This document shows positions 10,304 to 25,300 of a DNA stretch of 64,000 nt, one piece after another. The notes under the pieces are model-generated. The model was not told the DNA's origin. It did not search any database and saw only the letters and a program-made list of their open reading frames with translations. Position numbers and translations under genes: made by a program. Within the stretch, counting starts at the first letter, position 1. The number at the start of each line of letters is the position of its first letter. The stretch covers positions 20,891,659-20,955,658 of the forward strand of contig OW387140.1 of NCBI GenBank assembly GCA_936440205.1, written 5' to 3'. The stretch is from Lepidonotus clava (lineage: Eukaryota > Annelida > Polychaeta > Phyllodocida > Polynoidae).

Positions 10304-13300
10304 GTAAGGCCCTTTATATGGGGCACTTCAGGGATCTTCTCAATTTCCGCCTACCGAATTGCAATACATGAACAACTCCCCATAATTGCAATATGCATTA
10401 ATAGCCTCTAAGTGGAATGATCTAAGGTTTTTTAATGATGGATTGTAAATACCCTACCGTCCGCCGAAAAGAGAGTTTTTACCTTCTGGCTATTTCTTTC
10501 CATAGGTTTACGATATGGATTAGTATTAGGCCCTACTGAAAACCTACATTAGATTTTGTCAAACTTACATGTCAATTTGGGTATGGCAAATGTTGCCTGG
10601 TCAACTTGACATGGCCTAAAAGAAGTTAACCCTCTCAGCTGAATAGGGTCGTATCAAACAAGAAAGTAAGCTTGTTGAATATCATGGAATATAATCTTGT
10701 CACATGTTAATTGTTTCAGAATCCCATGTATACCCTTTATTGTGAGCCCAAGGTGGGTAAGAGTTGTGTAGAAGGTCAAGGTTGTGAAGGCTCACTTTTG
10801 AGTCATTTTTTTTACCGCTGGTATTCAGCCTATAATTGTGTCAGGGTATTGCAGTTACTGAAGGTTGGGGTACCAGCGACCAAGATTTTGCTATTTCCGG
10901 TTCCTTTTCCTGTTTTAGAACAAAAGAAAAGGGCATTGTGGGAGAATGTTGGATTGTGGGTACTCTAGCAGACAGCGTCCTGTAGCAGACGGCGTCCTGT
11001 AGCAGACAGCATAAGTTGAGAAGATGGGTATTGGTGATGGTTGTGGGTGCTTCGTACAGTTTGAGATGGATGCAATTTTAGGCTGTTGGGCATGGGTAGA
11101 GGGTGTGGCTGTAGGATGAGGGTACTGATGGGGATAGGGATGAAGGGATGACATCCATCTTTTTATGGTGTAACAAATGTCAGAATTTTTGTGACTTTTG
11201 ATGTTTTTACTAAGTATTTATGACTTTTGGGTTTTGTGGCTTTTGATGACTTTTAGTGACCTTTAATGACTTTTACTGACTATTTAGGACTTTTACTGAC
11301 TTATTAGGACTTTTACCGACTTTTTAGGACTTTTGTGATTTTGAGACTTTTCATTGCTTTTATTGACTTTTAAGGACGTTTTAGGACTTTTGTGACTTCT
11401 TATCACTTTTGTGACTTCTTAGGACTTTTACTAACTTCTTAGGACTTTTGTGACTTTTTAGGACTTTTACCAACCTTTTAGGACTTTTATGACTTTTTAG
11501 AACTTTTACTGACTTTTTAGAACTTTTACTGACTTTTAAGGACTTGTGCTGAATTTTTAGGACTTTAACTGACTTTTAAGGACTTTTGGCACATTTTAGG
11601 ACTTTTACTGACTTTTTAGGACTTTTGGGACATTTTAGGACTTTTACTGACTTTTTGGGACATTTCCTGACTTTTAGGACTTTTACTGACCTTTTGGGAC
11701 ATTTCCTGACTTTTTGGGACTTTTACTGACTTTTAAGGACTTTTGTGACCTTTTCGGACTTTTACTGACTTTTTAGGACTTTTTACTGACTTTTTGGGAC
11801 ATTTACTGACTTTTTGGGACATTTGTGACTTTTTAGGACTTTTTGGTAAATTTCCTGACTTCTGAGGACTTTTACTGACTTTTTAGGACTTTTACTGACT
11901 TTTTAGGACTTTTGTGGCTTTAAAGGACTTTTTAGGACTTTTGGGGACATTTCCTGACTTTTTAGGACTTTTGTGACTTTTAAGGACTTTTACTGACTTT
12001 TTGGGACATTTACTGACTTTTTGGTAAATTTCCTGACTTCTGAGGACTTTTACTGACTTTTTAGGACTTTTACTGACTTTTTAGGATTTTTGTGGCTTTA
12101 AAGGACTTTTTAGGACTTTTGGGGACATTTCCTGACTTTTTAGGACTTTTGTGACTTTTAAGGACTTTTACTGACTTTTGTGGACATTTCCTGACTTTTT
12201 AGGACTTTTGGGACTTTTTGGGACATTTCCTGACTTTTTAGGACTTTTTTGACTTTTAAGGACTTTTACTGACTTTTTGGGACATTTCCTGACTTTTGTG
12301 ACTCTTTGTGACATTTTGGGACTTTTTATGACTTTTACCGACTTTTTGGGACATTTTAGGACTTTTAGAACTTTTTAGGACTTTTACTGACTTTTTAGGA
12401 CTTTTGTGACTTCTTAGGACTTTCATTGACTTTTAAGGACTTTTACTGACTTTTTAGGACTTTGACTGACTTTGACTGACTTTTTGGGACATTTACTAAC
12501 TTTTTAGGACTTTTTGGGACTTTTCCTGACTTTTTAGGACTTTTTGGGACATTTGTGACTTTTTAGGACTTTTATTGACTTTTTAGGCATTTTGTGACTT
12601 TTTTTTACGACTTTTTAGGACTTTTGTGACTTTAACTGACTTTGTGACTTCTTAGGAATTTTGGGACGTTTACTGACTTTTTAGGACTTTTTAGGAATTT
12701 TATGATTTTTACTGATTTTTTTCGAGTTTTTGTGACTTTTGTGACTGTTTAGGACTTTTACTGACTCTATGATTTTTACTGACTTTAGGACATTTAAGAA
12801 CTTTTGTGACTTGTAAATACTTTCTGGGACTTTTTATGACTTCCTATGACTTTTCAGGACTTGATATGAATCTTGTGACTTTTAATGATTGTTAGTGACT
12901 TTTAGTGACTAAGTGACTCTTTAGGACTTTTACTGACTCTTACTGACTTTTTGTATTTTTGATGACTTTTAGTGACTATCACTGCCTTTAAGTGACTATT
13001 AGTGACTCTTACTGATTTATAAGGACTATAAGTGACCATAATCACTTTTACAGATTTTTCGTGACTTCTTGTGAATCTTTGTGAATCTTAGTGACTTATA
13101 GTGACTATTACTCACTTTTACTTACTTTAAGTGACTATTACTGACTTAGAGTAACTATAAGTAACTTTAAATTACTTTTTTGTGAGTATTTGAGACTTTA
13201 AGTAACTATAAGTGACTATTACTGACTTTTAATGAATATTAATGACTTGATGATTTTTAACAACTTTTACTGACTTTGAGTAACTATTAGTGACTTTTAG

Positions 13301-16300
13301 TGACATTGAGTAACTTTTATCGACTTTCAATGACTTTTAGTGACTTTCACTGGCTTTTACTGACTATTAGTAACTTTTAGTACATTTTTATGACTAATAG
13401 TGACTTTTAGTGACTTTTCCCAATTTGTTTGAAATTTCCATACTACATCAGGGCCCAGGCTTTTATTATAATAAATAATCTATTTACTATGATTGTATTT
13501 ATAGCCTTCTTTTTAACTTGCATTATGATAACATGAACTAATTCTCACATGCCTTTATCAAGGTAAAAAAGTTTTGTTGGGCTCACGTTTTTTTTATTAT
13601 AAATAACTTAATTGCCAAGTTTGTAAAAAATTGCATTGCTTCCTTGTTTCTTTTATTCATCAGCAGTGGTTAAGCTGTTAAACGCAAAAACATGCCAATC
13701 TGCCGATCATGTAGCAGCCTATCACACAACATCGATTCGACATGTCGACACTAATAATATATGGCATTTTAACTCCAGCCTTTTGATCTAGCGATTTATG
13801 GAGGTCCAGTAAGGATTGTAGTCGATAATCTTATAATATTCATGAAGTGCAAGTCTATGCTATCATTCTCATGTGCCATTTTCATAAAAGCTTCAAATTA
13901 AAAATTTACATGAAATTTTGCAGTTGATGTAACACTATAGTCTATTGTCCAATATCATTTCACGGTTGCCCCCCTAGTTAGTCAACTCGTGCTCACCTGC
14001 AAACCGTCTTCCCTCCCCCTGACGCTCTTTACACTGCCATGTAGATATTGGTGTGGAGCTCGTAAATCTCTGTGCGCCCCTCCCTAGAACTACTTTTCAT
14101 CCAATGTTTACCACTGATAAAGAAATCTGAGACAAGTGCATGAGCAATTTATCAAAAGTCCACCTGACGTCATTCTCTGACAACTGTTCAAATAGAAGTA
14201 ATATCCCAATTAATGTATCCATAGGTTACGGAATTGTTAGCTCTTGATTTACTAAAGATGCAATTATTAGGTCACTGTAATTAGAAGACTAGTGCAATTT
14301 CATTGGCCAATGTGGGAGAGAAGAAAAACGTTGCAGCCTCTCTGGAACTTAGATTTGTAAAAACGTTGCCAGGACGTGCCACAAAACCGTTTTGACATTT
14401 GTAATTACTGCATCCAACGGCCATTTGTGGATAACATTATATAAATAATATTTATATATTATATACATATTTTTAAGTAATGCAGCAATTATTTTTCCTG
14501 CGCAGTGGTTCTAAACTATTGCTTCACATAAAAGAAAGATAAATGAGTATTTCATTGTTTGGTTGGATTTTTTTCCATACATTATTATGTGACAATATAT
14601 CGATAATTGTATAAATCACATGTTATAACAGTATTACTATGATTGTGAATAATAATTATCATATTTATTCGGAAGATCACAAGATGGAAATCTGTATGTA
14701 GGCCTACATGACTTAAATGTGCATACTTCCTATTACGGCTTACCCGTAATCTTTACTTAACAAAATGCCGATATTGCTTCCTTTATAATCATTAATGTAT
14801 AAGGCCATATAATACATGGTTAAAATGCAGAGTTGGAGAGGACACCGTAATGCCATTTGTACCCCGTGTGTTGGTTGGCCGTTTCAGAAACAGTTCCGGG
14901 AGGTGCACATCGAGGAGCTGTACGTGCGCTACTGGCTGCGCCTCCAGCGGGTGCTGCTCTTCAAGCTGCTTGTCGTCATCGCGCTCTACGGTGTCATCGT
15001 CCTCATACTCTACAACGTGCCAAGACGGAAGACCGTCGTCGACCAGTTCACCAAATCAGACCAGTTTACCAAACAAGTAGGGTCCCGCTCGGTCTGCTGA
15101 TTCTGGCCTTTAAGTTTGATTGGCTTCTTATTTTCGATAGGCAGCTGTAGTTTAGTTGTGGTTAAACCGAAAGAAAAGTAATGTATCTGTACTTGTGTTA
15201 GTTGTTGTTTTTCCATATTTTATTTGTACTTGTAGTTTTATAAGTCATGGCCGTAGAATTTCCTTGTGAAATGACATCTATATATTATGGCGGATCAAGG
15301 GTTTTGAAAGGGAATAGGAATGATGTTGCCCCAGTTATACATTCCAATGTATAAAAGTACATTGCAAGCTAGAATAAGCTGGAGGAGCAAAAGCCATTAC
15401 CACTGAGATAAGGATGTGGTATAGCCAAGAAATATACGCAGTACAAATATGTGGAATACAGACTTTAGTATGACACAAAAACCCAAAACCATTAGCACTA
15501 TACCACAACTTTCAATATATATAAACTGACCTTATAGGCCTACTTCCATGACGAGGATATAGAGCTACACTTTATATTTCCTAAACAATTCCTATACTCG
15601 TTCCAGGCCCGCGCCTTCTCGCGGCTATGGGTGAACATCGCGCTGTGCATCGCGCTGGCCGTGGCCGTCATGTGCATGATCCTGGTGCTCATCAGGGACG
15701 TCTTCTTCAAGTTCTACAAGCTCATCGCCGTGCTCGTCTGGCTCTTCCTGCTCGCCCTGCTCTACGCCTTCTCCCCCTTGGCCGCCGACTCCAGCACCCT
15801 CACCCCGATGGACAGCGTGCCCATGACCTTCTACTCCATCTTCGTCATCCACACCATGCTGCCCACCCCGCGGCGCGTCGCCTTCCTCCTGGGTCTGCTC
15901 ACCGGGCTGGTCGACGTGGTCGTCGTCGGCGTCCTCTACAGACCCAGCTCCCTGGAGTGGAAGCTCCGGCCCGTGAGTAGTATAGGCAAATTAGGTTTGA
16001 CTCGTACCGCGCCTTTTACAGACTGGCATCAGAGTGTGCATTTATGTTGATGAATTAAAACAGACATATTGAGGCTAGTCTGTAATAGTTATTCTTCCCT
16101 TTAAACATTAGCCTCGGAATGCGCATTGTGCACATTCCTGTTTTTAACTGTCTACCACCATTTCCTAAAAAGGACCACACTCTTTTCTCTTTATTCGTCT
16201 TGAATGTAATGAACTGTCATTCCTGGTAAACATCTTGTTCTGCGTGAATGTAAACCATTCTTGACAGACTAAGAAATTGGCATTTGATAATTAGGCATAA

Positions 16301-19300
16301 TTGCAGAGGGTACTAATTACTAATACTGCCGCCGATTATGCTGTGTGCATGTCCTAACACCAACCGCATGTCAATAGATCTTTAATGACCTATGAGTTGT
16401 GTAAACTGGGCCATTAAGGTACGTTAAAGGTTATGGAGAAACCCTGTAATGGTGAACTTTCCATCATTTCAAAGGTCACATGAAAGAATCTTGTAAAGGT
16501 CTTGTAAAAGTCTTGTAAAGATAACATTTCAATCACTCAATGTATCTTAATGCCTTATTAACAAAGTTTGGAATCATTAAATGCAATTGACTATCCTAAG
16601 TATAAAACCTCAAAGTAAAGTGCTAAAATGCTGACAACTATAGGCCTACTAAACGCACAAACCGAGGACCCTAGCCTAGGACCATTTATGGTAGTAGTTA
16701 CAGGTAATCAATAGAAAGGTTAGTATAACCATGCATACTGGTCCTAGTAGTAGAGAATGCAAGATATATTAATTGGGAGATAGCCAGGTTATCAGAAGTA
16801 TAAAATTATTTATATATATTTAGTTTTCTTATTCTTCCAATGGACCGTTAATCTTTTTAAAAAAGAATATCATTCCTGCCTATGGGATTTCGACTACACT
16901 GTTTTGCTGGCGTATACATATTATCATTATCATTCTTATCAAAAGCGCTATTAGAAATACTATTGAAAATAAGTCCGGCCGTTGGAGAAAAAAGATATAA
17001 CTAGCTTACAGGGTCTTCATGAGGTTTTGTCTGTTGTTCAAATAAAATAAGTCATGTAATAATTGTGCAGGGGCGTAATTTTCGCCCACCAGTATGACGC
17101 AGGCAACGATGATGTTCATGTGCATTTTTGGATATCTGGGCCTAAAATAGATTACTTTCATTGTGTATATAGTATTGGAACAGTTGGTTATGAGAGTAAT
17201 AGGCTCGTCATGATAAGTTCTAATTTGCAGAACATGCCGTGACCTTTATGATTCACGACTGCATTAAGTGGTCCTCATCATAATTGAGTGACGTAAGGCC
17301 ATCCGCAATAACGCTGATAATGAATACACGTTTTCCGTGAACTCATAACCGCTAATTACCAATCGCACATAATAACTTTAGGATATTCAGGCTTGCATGG
17401 ACGTACCAGGCCTATGTAGTAAACCTATCTAATATAGCAGATATTCGTTCTGTTTGATCTTGTGCACAGCCAAGTGTATGTGGCTCAGAAAACGTATAAT
17501 GTAGATAGATAATGACATATCAATTTTATTACAACCTATTTTTTTCAAGGTATAGATTAGAAATAGTTAATTATTCTCGTCCACCATTATGACCGGATGA
17601 ATGATAATCCCATTCCTGCTGACCCATGTTAAGATTGAAGACTACTTTTTCTCACCTGTTGTCTATCTCTCATTGATTATACTGCATTTGATGTTAAAAC
17701 CTGCACCCTTTTGCTCTGGGTCAGTTGTTCGCTAACGTGGTGATCTACCTGTGCGCCAACCTGACGGGGCTGTACCACAAACACCTGACGGACCTGTCCC
17801 ACCGCCACACCTTCTGGGACAGCCGCAAGTACATCGAGGCGGACATCCGCTACAGCCGGCAGCGGGACAAACAGGTGAGCAGCTCGCGAGCCACTCGGCC
17901 ACTCTGCCCACCGGCGACCTGTCTTCTCAGTCTAAGTTGTAAGGACCGGCTCGAGGGGGCGTTTTACACCTGTTTTAACATCGTACATAGGGACCAAGCA
18001 GGTTCCGCGTTCTTGTATTGGTTTTGCATTTTAGAAAAGTTCATATAGAGAGAGCAATTTTATGCTTGTTCCGGTTCTTCTTAGATTGGATGAATAGAGA
18101 TTCTTGGATCCCACATATACACTGATACAGACTTTGCCACATTTGCATTTATGTTGTAAACTGCCAACGTAAATGTCTCAACATAGAGAGGAAATTGACG
18201 ATCCCATTTTTCAAATAACATAATTATTTTGACCTCTATGAGGTTTCTGACCTGCCGTTGTAGGTTATACGTTTTCTCTTGGTATGAGGAAGGACTTATC
18301 ACAAGATGTGATAGGTGAAACTCAACTGGGCTTAATAATAATCCCAACAGCAACATTATGCAATTGTTAGTCGAGTCACAGTCTAGGTATTATATTTTTG
18401 TTTGTCGATACTCTTGATGATGCACGACCTTGTAAACAATACTGCATAAACTGCATGAATGATGCTTACTGTTGTCCGGGGGCGGAACAGTTAATATCTT
18501 TTATAATACTTTATTTCTGCCTAAATTTATCTTTGCTGAAAAACATTCAACAGAATGCACGCGGATTCAGATTTATATTCTTTAACAAATACAAAGCCAC
18601 ATCGCCTGATTCCATATCTCAAGCTCAAACAGAGAAGCCGCAGTATGCAGTAGTTCTACTGTCACACTAACGCATGGCGCCATCTTCGTGTCATTTCCAG
18701 ATGAGAATGAAGGAGGCCCTGCTACTCAAAGTCATCCCCAGACACTTGCTGGAGGACATGAAAAAAATTACCTATAAAAAGATTGCTGAAATGGGCAGAG
18801 TAGAAGAAGAGAAGCGTAACCGCTTTTACAACTTGTATGTGGATCGTCATGACGAAGTCAGGTAAGTTAGCTGTTCTTGCATGATTTACTTGTCATTCGT
18901 ATATTGCAAGCTTTAATTTGTACCTGTGCCAGTCTGGCTCTATTTATTTCGTTATCTGTTTATTATTCCATCCTTATTTTGATAGGGAGTGAATAGCAGA
19001 TGGCAACCTTTAAACGTCTTCAGCCAATGCTGAACAAAACGCTTCTTAGAACAAAGACAGGTTATGTTTATTTTGACAGAAATATACGATATCTGTAAAC
19101 GTAATCACCAACTAGGCAAAATATTTATTCGTGAAACAATTATTTCCATTAGCCTATACAAAACAGCCACATCAATAAATATTTGTAAACTTACAATGCC
19201 TGTCACACGCAACAACAAGAAGATCTGTGATTCGTCTAAATTTAATACTGTTGTGAACGGGAGATAGGTAGATATCAAATCCTGTTCAACTTTTAGGAAG

Positions 19301-22300
19301 TCCATACACCAATATAACCTCACATTAAAGAACAGTATTAATGTAAGTAAAAATAATGTAAAATGATATAATAAACTTACAGAAAAGTATTGCGTCAAAC
19401 TCTTTTAGACAATGTTTTAAACCTCCTTCGTTCCGATTGGCGAGGTGTACGTCTAAGGTAATGCACATCAACATACACCCAAAACGAAAAAAGGTCTTCA
19501 GAGACCTCCACTTACAAAGGGTCGAAAACGTAAGGTAAAGTAGCAAACTATCAACGATTTCAAACAATTAGATTGATGAATTTATATCTAATTATCGAAC
19601 GTTGACAATCCGCAGATTCTGCAAACAATAACAGAATTCCACAGCTAAAAGCATGTTTTAATCAATAATGACGATTTGTATGTATCATATTGTTTTTTAG
19701 CTGACGATAAGAATATTAATGTATGCTTGCGTTTTGTTGGCGTGTTCCCGTTGTTGTTTCTTGATATCTTTATAAACTTTGTCTAAAGATTGGCTGTATG
19801 GTGGTTTAATTTGAGTAATCAATTACTACATGATTTAACTAAATTTGCATGCACCTTTTACAGAAATAAAATCAGGAAACGGCGTCTATATTTACGCTAT
19901 TTCTTATGCCTAAAAAATGATGGGGAAATAAAAAATATTGGAAAATAAAAAAGTATCATAATGATTGAAAGAACTAACACATCAATTACTTTCCATGGCT
20001 ATTCAATTATTTTCAAAGAATAGATAAAGATGTATCATATTTTCTTTCATTTTATACTTTGCCTACCCCCAGTTCACCACACAATTACAAGAAGGCTTCC
20101 ATTAAACTATATTGTTACACAAAGACAAGCACACTTCTCTAGAAATACCATTCCCTAGCAAACTGTCAATTGATGCTGTATCAAATAGATTGAAGTGAAC
20201 CACAAAACAAAATCTTACCTGTTTTAACGCCCTAAAATGCATTACACTGTATTGTGTTACCCGACCAGGATAGGATAGGAAGGCTATGAATATAGCCAGT
20301 TAACTGCTCTACTCATATTGTACCAGTATTGTTAATCATTATGAAGGCCATGTTGGTCCAATCACCTGGAGAAAACCCATTAAAATAATGGTGAATCGTG
20401 ACGCGTGATCCATTGTTTCGTGGCTGGTTTTGTTTGGACAGTATTCTGTATGCAGACATCGTGAACTTTACACCTCTGACGGAGAAGCTCGGCTCCGATG
20501 TGCTGGTCGAGGTCCTCAATCAACTCTTTGGACGCTTCGACAGCTTGGCAAGGGTAAGTCAGCTATCTTTTGACAAAATATTTTGCGCAGGAGCTGATAC
20601 TGAAACTGGGGTGAAGGGTGCTAATACAATGGTTGGTGCCCATGAATTAAGTCTGTTTTTCTTCAGAGGAATGCGCGTCTATAAAACCATACATAAATGA
20701 ACGTCTATTACCAAAATGACATTATTTGATTCTTCTAACTCTTTAAGATTTATCAAACTCGATTCTCTAGAGACATTACATATGATTTAGCGGGAGCTAC
20801 TTACCAGGCCCCTGGATGCCGGACTGTGATATTATCTAGCAGCATTCAGACGTGCGAACAGTTTGGCCTTGAGTACTTTAATGGACATCAGTTTAATGGT
20901 GTTTCAATTAAACATTGTTAATGCTGTCAAGTAGTGTTGCATTTACGATGACATACATTAAGATATTGCTCCGGCCCCTTAACACGTGAACAGGTGCCAT
21001 TGGAACCGCCAATCAAAAGAATACATGGTAGTGCGTAAACACAATGTTTCTCAAGATTGCCCTATCAAAGAAAAAGATAATGTTCCTTTTAAGTGTTGTT
21101 GCTTTAAAAAATAGTAATTTACTTTGTTGGATTGAAGTTTAGTTAGGCCATCGGATCTTGTTTCCGGAAATATTATGGATGTGCATGGCAGCTTTCTCAG
21201 TGTTGAGGAGGTTTTCTGAGGACAAGTGTGGCCTTTGAATGTATCGGGTTTCGGCTGTCAATCTCCGCTAATTGTCGAGATGTATTCCCGTAACCCTGCC
21301 TTCATCAGCTGTCTGATAACCTGGATCACTTCGGCTATACCAGTAAAGACCACCGGTTCACCCCCCTTAAGGTTGGCAGTCATTAGCCAATATGATACCT
21401 AGTTAAAGGGTAAAAGGACATTTTCGCCACCTGACATGACAACTTTGAACATCACTACAAAAATTCAAAATCATCAATTCTAAAATCATAGGACTTTTCA
21501 TAGACATACATAACAACTTCTTTATCATTTGCCGGGCTATAGGACATTGGGCTACGATTTGTTTATTTCCGTAATCATCCTTTCCCCTTTTGAGTCCCCA
21601 CAAGCCACGTCCTACCCACCTACATTGGATAAAGAGTTACCCATATGGCTGTGTCTTGCCGTGCGGCATTGCTACTCTTACTGTGGGCTAACTTCATGGA
21701 TGTCCTACTCCTATCTACAAGGCTTTCCCCGCAGGTGTCAAAGTCCACTGCTCACACCTGACAGCCGCCGATCTCCCTGGGCGCCCTGACAACCAGGGTC
21801 CAGGGTCCAGCCGCGGATTATTATCATTGAGCTGTTACCGTGTAAGAGGTTTAAACTCTCACCGGCAATATTGCCTGATGTAATCATCACCAGGCATAAT
21901 TCTTGCTGAAGCAGCACTTATGGACAAGTACACACCTGCTATGAAGTTCCTCTATTGACAGGTTTTGGATGGATACTCAGTTTGGGTTTTCCACGTGTTT
22001 GATTGTGTAATAAAACCATTGTATTTCATGGTGTTTGTATTTGTTAATGTCTACAAGAAATATTCAAATACAAATGATTTAACTTAATCAAGTATTTGAG
22101 ATGAAACTTATGTACATGCTTCTCTACATGTGATTCTGAACAAATATCAACGTTAAAAATGAATGGATTTATAATAACGATCAAAAACATAATTATTGTA
22201 ATTCTAGGAGAACCAATGTATGCGGATAAAGATGTTGGGCGACTGTTACTACTGTGTAAGCGGGCTGCCGGACCCGGTGGAAGGTCACGCGAGGAAATGC

Positions 22301-25300
22301 GTTATTATGGGACTTCAGATGATACAAGTCATTAGGTAAGTTCACATTTAACCAATCACAAGGCTTTAGCGCGTCACAGGAAAGCTAGCTCACACTTAAG
22401 AAATGATCAGATGATGGGGCTTCAAGTGATATACAATCACTACTTTTGTTCATAATAACGTTACCATAGGGCTTCAGACAACACAATAGTACGTAGCCTT
22501 CTTTTCCCCTTTGGATGCAAAGTGCAAACCCATGCATATAATTATGATTAGGTGAGAGTGAACTTACCTTATGCTGTTTGTGCACGATAACATAAGTGTA
22601 AACTTATCTAATGACTATATATTTTAATTGCTTTTAACTTCCCAAGTTTCCAGTTAGAATATCAAATGGAATCATACTTCCTTTGGCGATTCCTCAGAAA
22701 TAATGATAGTATGCATTCCAGCCTTTGTGAAGTCACTCAGGCTCTTCCTTTTAATGTATACAAATGCTTATTGTTTAGTTTACCCCTTAACTGCGTTAAG
22801 GATATATGTCACAGAGCGATGTATATTATGATCCTTCAAACTGTAACATAAATAAGATGTAGACTTTAATGAAACAGCAAAATCGCGGTCTAAAAAAGCA
22901 TTGATTATATCAACAATATTGTTATCCTATCTCTGTTTACTTTCTCCTCAGGGATTTCCGGAAAGAAACTGGAGTAGAGGGTCTAGACATGCGCATTGGT
23001 ATCAACTCCGGCTTCGTCTTGAGTGGGGTGCTTGGGCTAAAGAAGTGGCAATATGATGTCTGGTCTGATGACGTCACAGTTGCAAACCATATGGAATCTG
23101 CTGGTGCAGCTGGGTAAGTCACTAAATAAGACGTGCACCTAGTAGGCCTATACAACGAGATATGGTCCGATTCTGAAGCGACTTTGAAAAGGGGATCACA
23201 AGGTGCTTGGCAGTTTGTCACATTGCCAGTTGCTGTCTTTTCAATTTACCATTTTCGCGACCATATCTAGGGCCATTCTTCGGAAATCTCAATTCTTCAA
23301 TGAAAGTAGCTAAAAGAAATAAATCTTCATAAAGCCAAGTTTCTTGCAATTGGTCATAATACTAAAGATATATACACATGCAATCAGTATCTAAAAGGGG
23401 GCAATTTTATGGTCATTTTTATTAATTCTATTTGGATTTGAAAATAATGCCTTATATTTCCTATGTAATGTGCAGAACTAAGCTTGCAACATGCAGAACC
23501 AAGCTTTTTCTGCCATCTAAGACTACAAGAACATATCTTGCAAAGTATCACTCCCTGAAACATGTATAAATAAAGTTAGTGTGGTATTTATACATCCAGA
23601 AGGGTAATGACGATTATAGTACCTTTCGTATAAGAGGATATTTCCATAGAATGGCCCTCTAGAGGTTGTTTTCTTATGATGGGAATATGGGGAGATCGAT
23701 GTCATTAAAAATTGTATAATTAAAATAAGATATTAAAAAAAATATCACCCGGTACTTTTTGTATTCAGCTATTTTCAAACTGTACTTCATTACAAACGTT
23801 CTTCCGATAGCACATGAGTACAGTATACATCAATAAAGGGATAACACATTTACAAAATTGTGATTAATGACGTGATATAATTATAATGCAGAAGTAGTAT
23901 ATAAGCCTATACACATTATAAACTTAATATCCTGGAGTCATCGGGGAAAGAAGACCCTGTTGAGCCTGAATCTATTCTGATTTTGGATCTACTTACAATA
24001 ATCTCTACTCGGCCGTTGTGCAGAGTATTATAGTGAAGGCGACCCTTATAGCGCAATGCAAGCCCTAATGTAAATTAATATAGGTTTCCCTGTGTCAGCC
24101 TCTACTGCTCTCCCCCAGGAAGGTCCACGTCACCCGCGCCACCCTGGAGCAGCTCGGGGACGAGTTCCAGGTGGTGCCGGCTGATGGCGCCTCCAGGAGC
24201 GAGTACCTGAAGGAGAACAATGTTGAGACCTATTTCATCGCCGACTCAGAGGTGGGTACAGTGAGGTCCCTGTCGGTACTACGTCTTGTACGTCTACAAT
24301 GAAGGGGAATGTGTGTAAAAAACTTAAATTGTTCTGTATAAAGTCACTTGAGTGAACTATAGATGGGGCCGGGGCAATGTGTTGGATTGGTATAATGCTT
24401 TTGTTATGTAGCTATCACTTTTGCTTTCTCCTTTTTGTTTTAATGGATAAAATGGGCTTCTCTGTGACTTATGCATGATTTAGGTGGATCTAGAGGGGAG
24501 GGGGGGGGGGCTTTTCTGGCCAAATTTGTTTTTTTTAATGTAACATTCAGGAAAAATAGGAGGCGCCCCCTTTTCTATTAGCACGCCCCCACTTTTTCAA
24601 TTGCTGTATCTGCTACTGATGTTAGCATGTGGAAAATTGATTTTCAATATTTCATTGGAATATCATATAAAAGATACTCCATAATTATCAAAAACTAATA
24701 TGAAGGTAGGGCTGTTACCATTTCATTATAATGTTTATCTTTTGATCAAAATATTAAAAAAAAAAGAAAATCCTCCCTGGTGTATCATGCTGTTTGGAAC
24801 GTTTTGACATTGTTCTCTTGTTTATACGTGTTTTATTTAAACAGTTGGCGAAACTGAACATGGCTGATGTGATCAATCGCATCAACAGTGTCAAGTCGCC
24901 GTACCGCGCCAGCACCGTCCGTATGCGCGGGGGGCCTGCACGCAGGGTCTCCGTGGCCGAGTGTGTCGAGCACTGGGGCGCCGAGAAACCGTTCGACAGC
25001 CTGTCCGACTACATGATGGAACGAACCATGCCGGTAAAGATAACCTTGATACTTGTGTCTTTGAAACTTCAACTGATTGTGATAACCGTAAATGATATCC
25101 GTTCAAACAATGTCATTTTTGCAGGATTAATAACTCGCATACATCTTATTGAATAAGTTCATTTACATTTGACGGTTTTAGAGTTCAACAATATTGATCA
25201 ATTCGCATACGATCACATTCTTCCCTTATGTCACTTTCTTAGGAAATGACCGAAGTTAACAAGCAGTTAGAGCGAGGTTTTGAACTCGATAGGGGAAAAG

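Noticed and set aside
11180-13425. Coding tandem repeat
   Set aside because: Units vary in length by one or two bases throughout, so no frame is kept; stops occur in all frames.
15625-15852. Antisense and shifted open frames over cyclase exon 3
   Set aside because: Shadows caused by the extreme GC content of the exon; the frame with family homology is 15607-15972.
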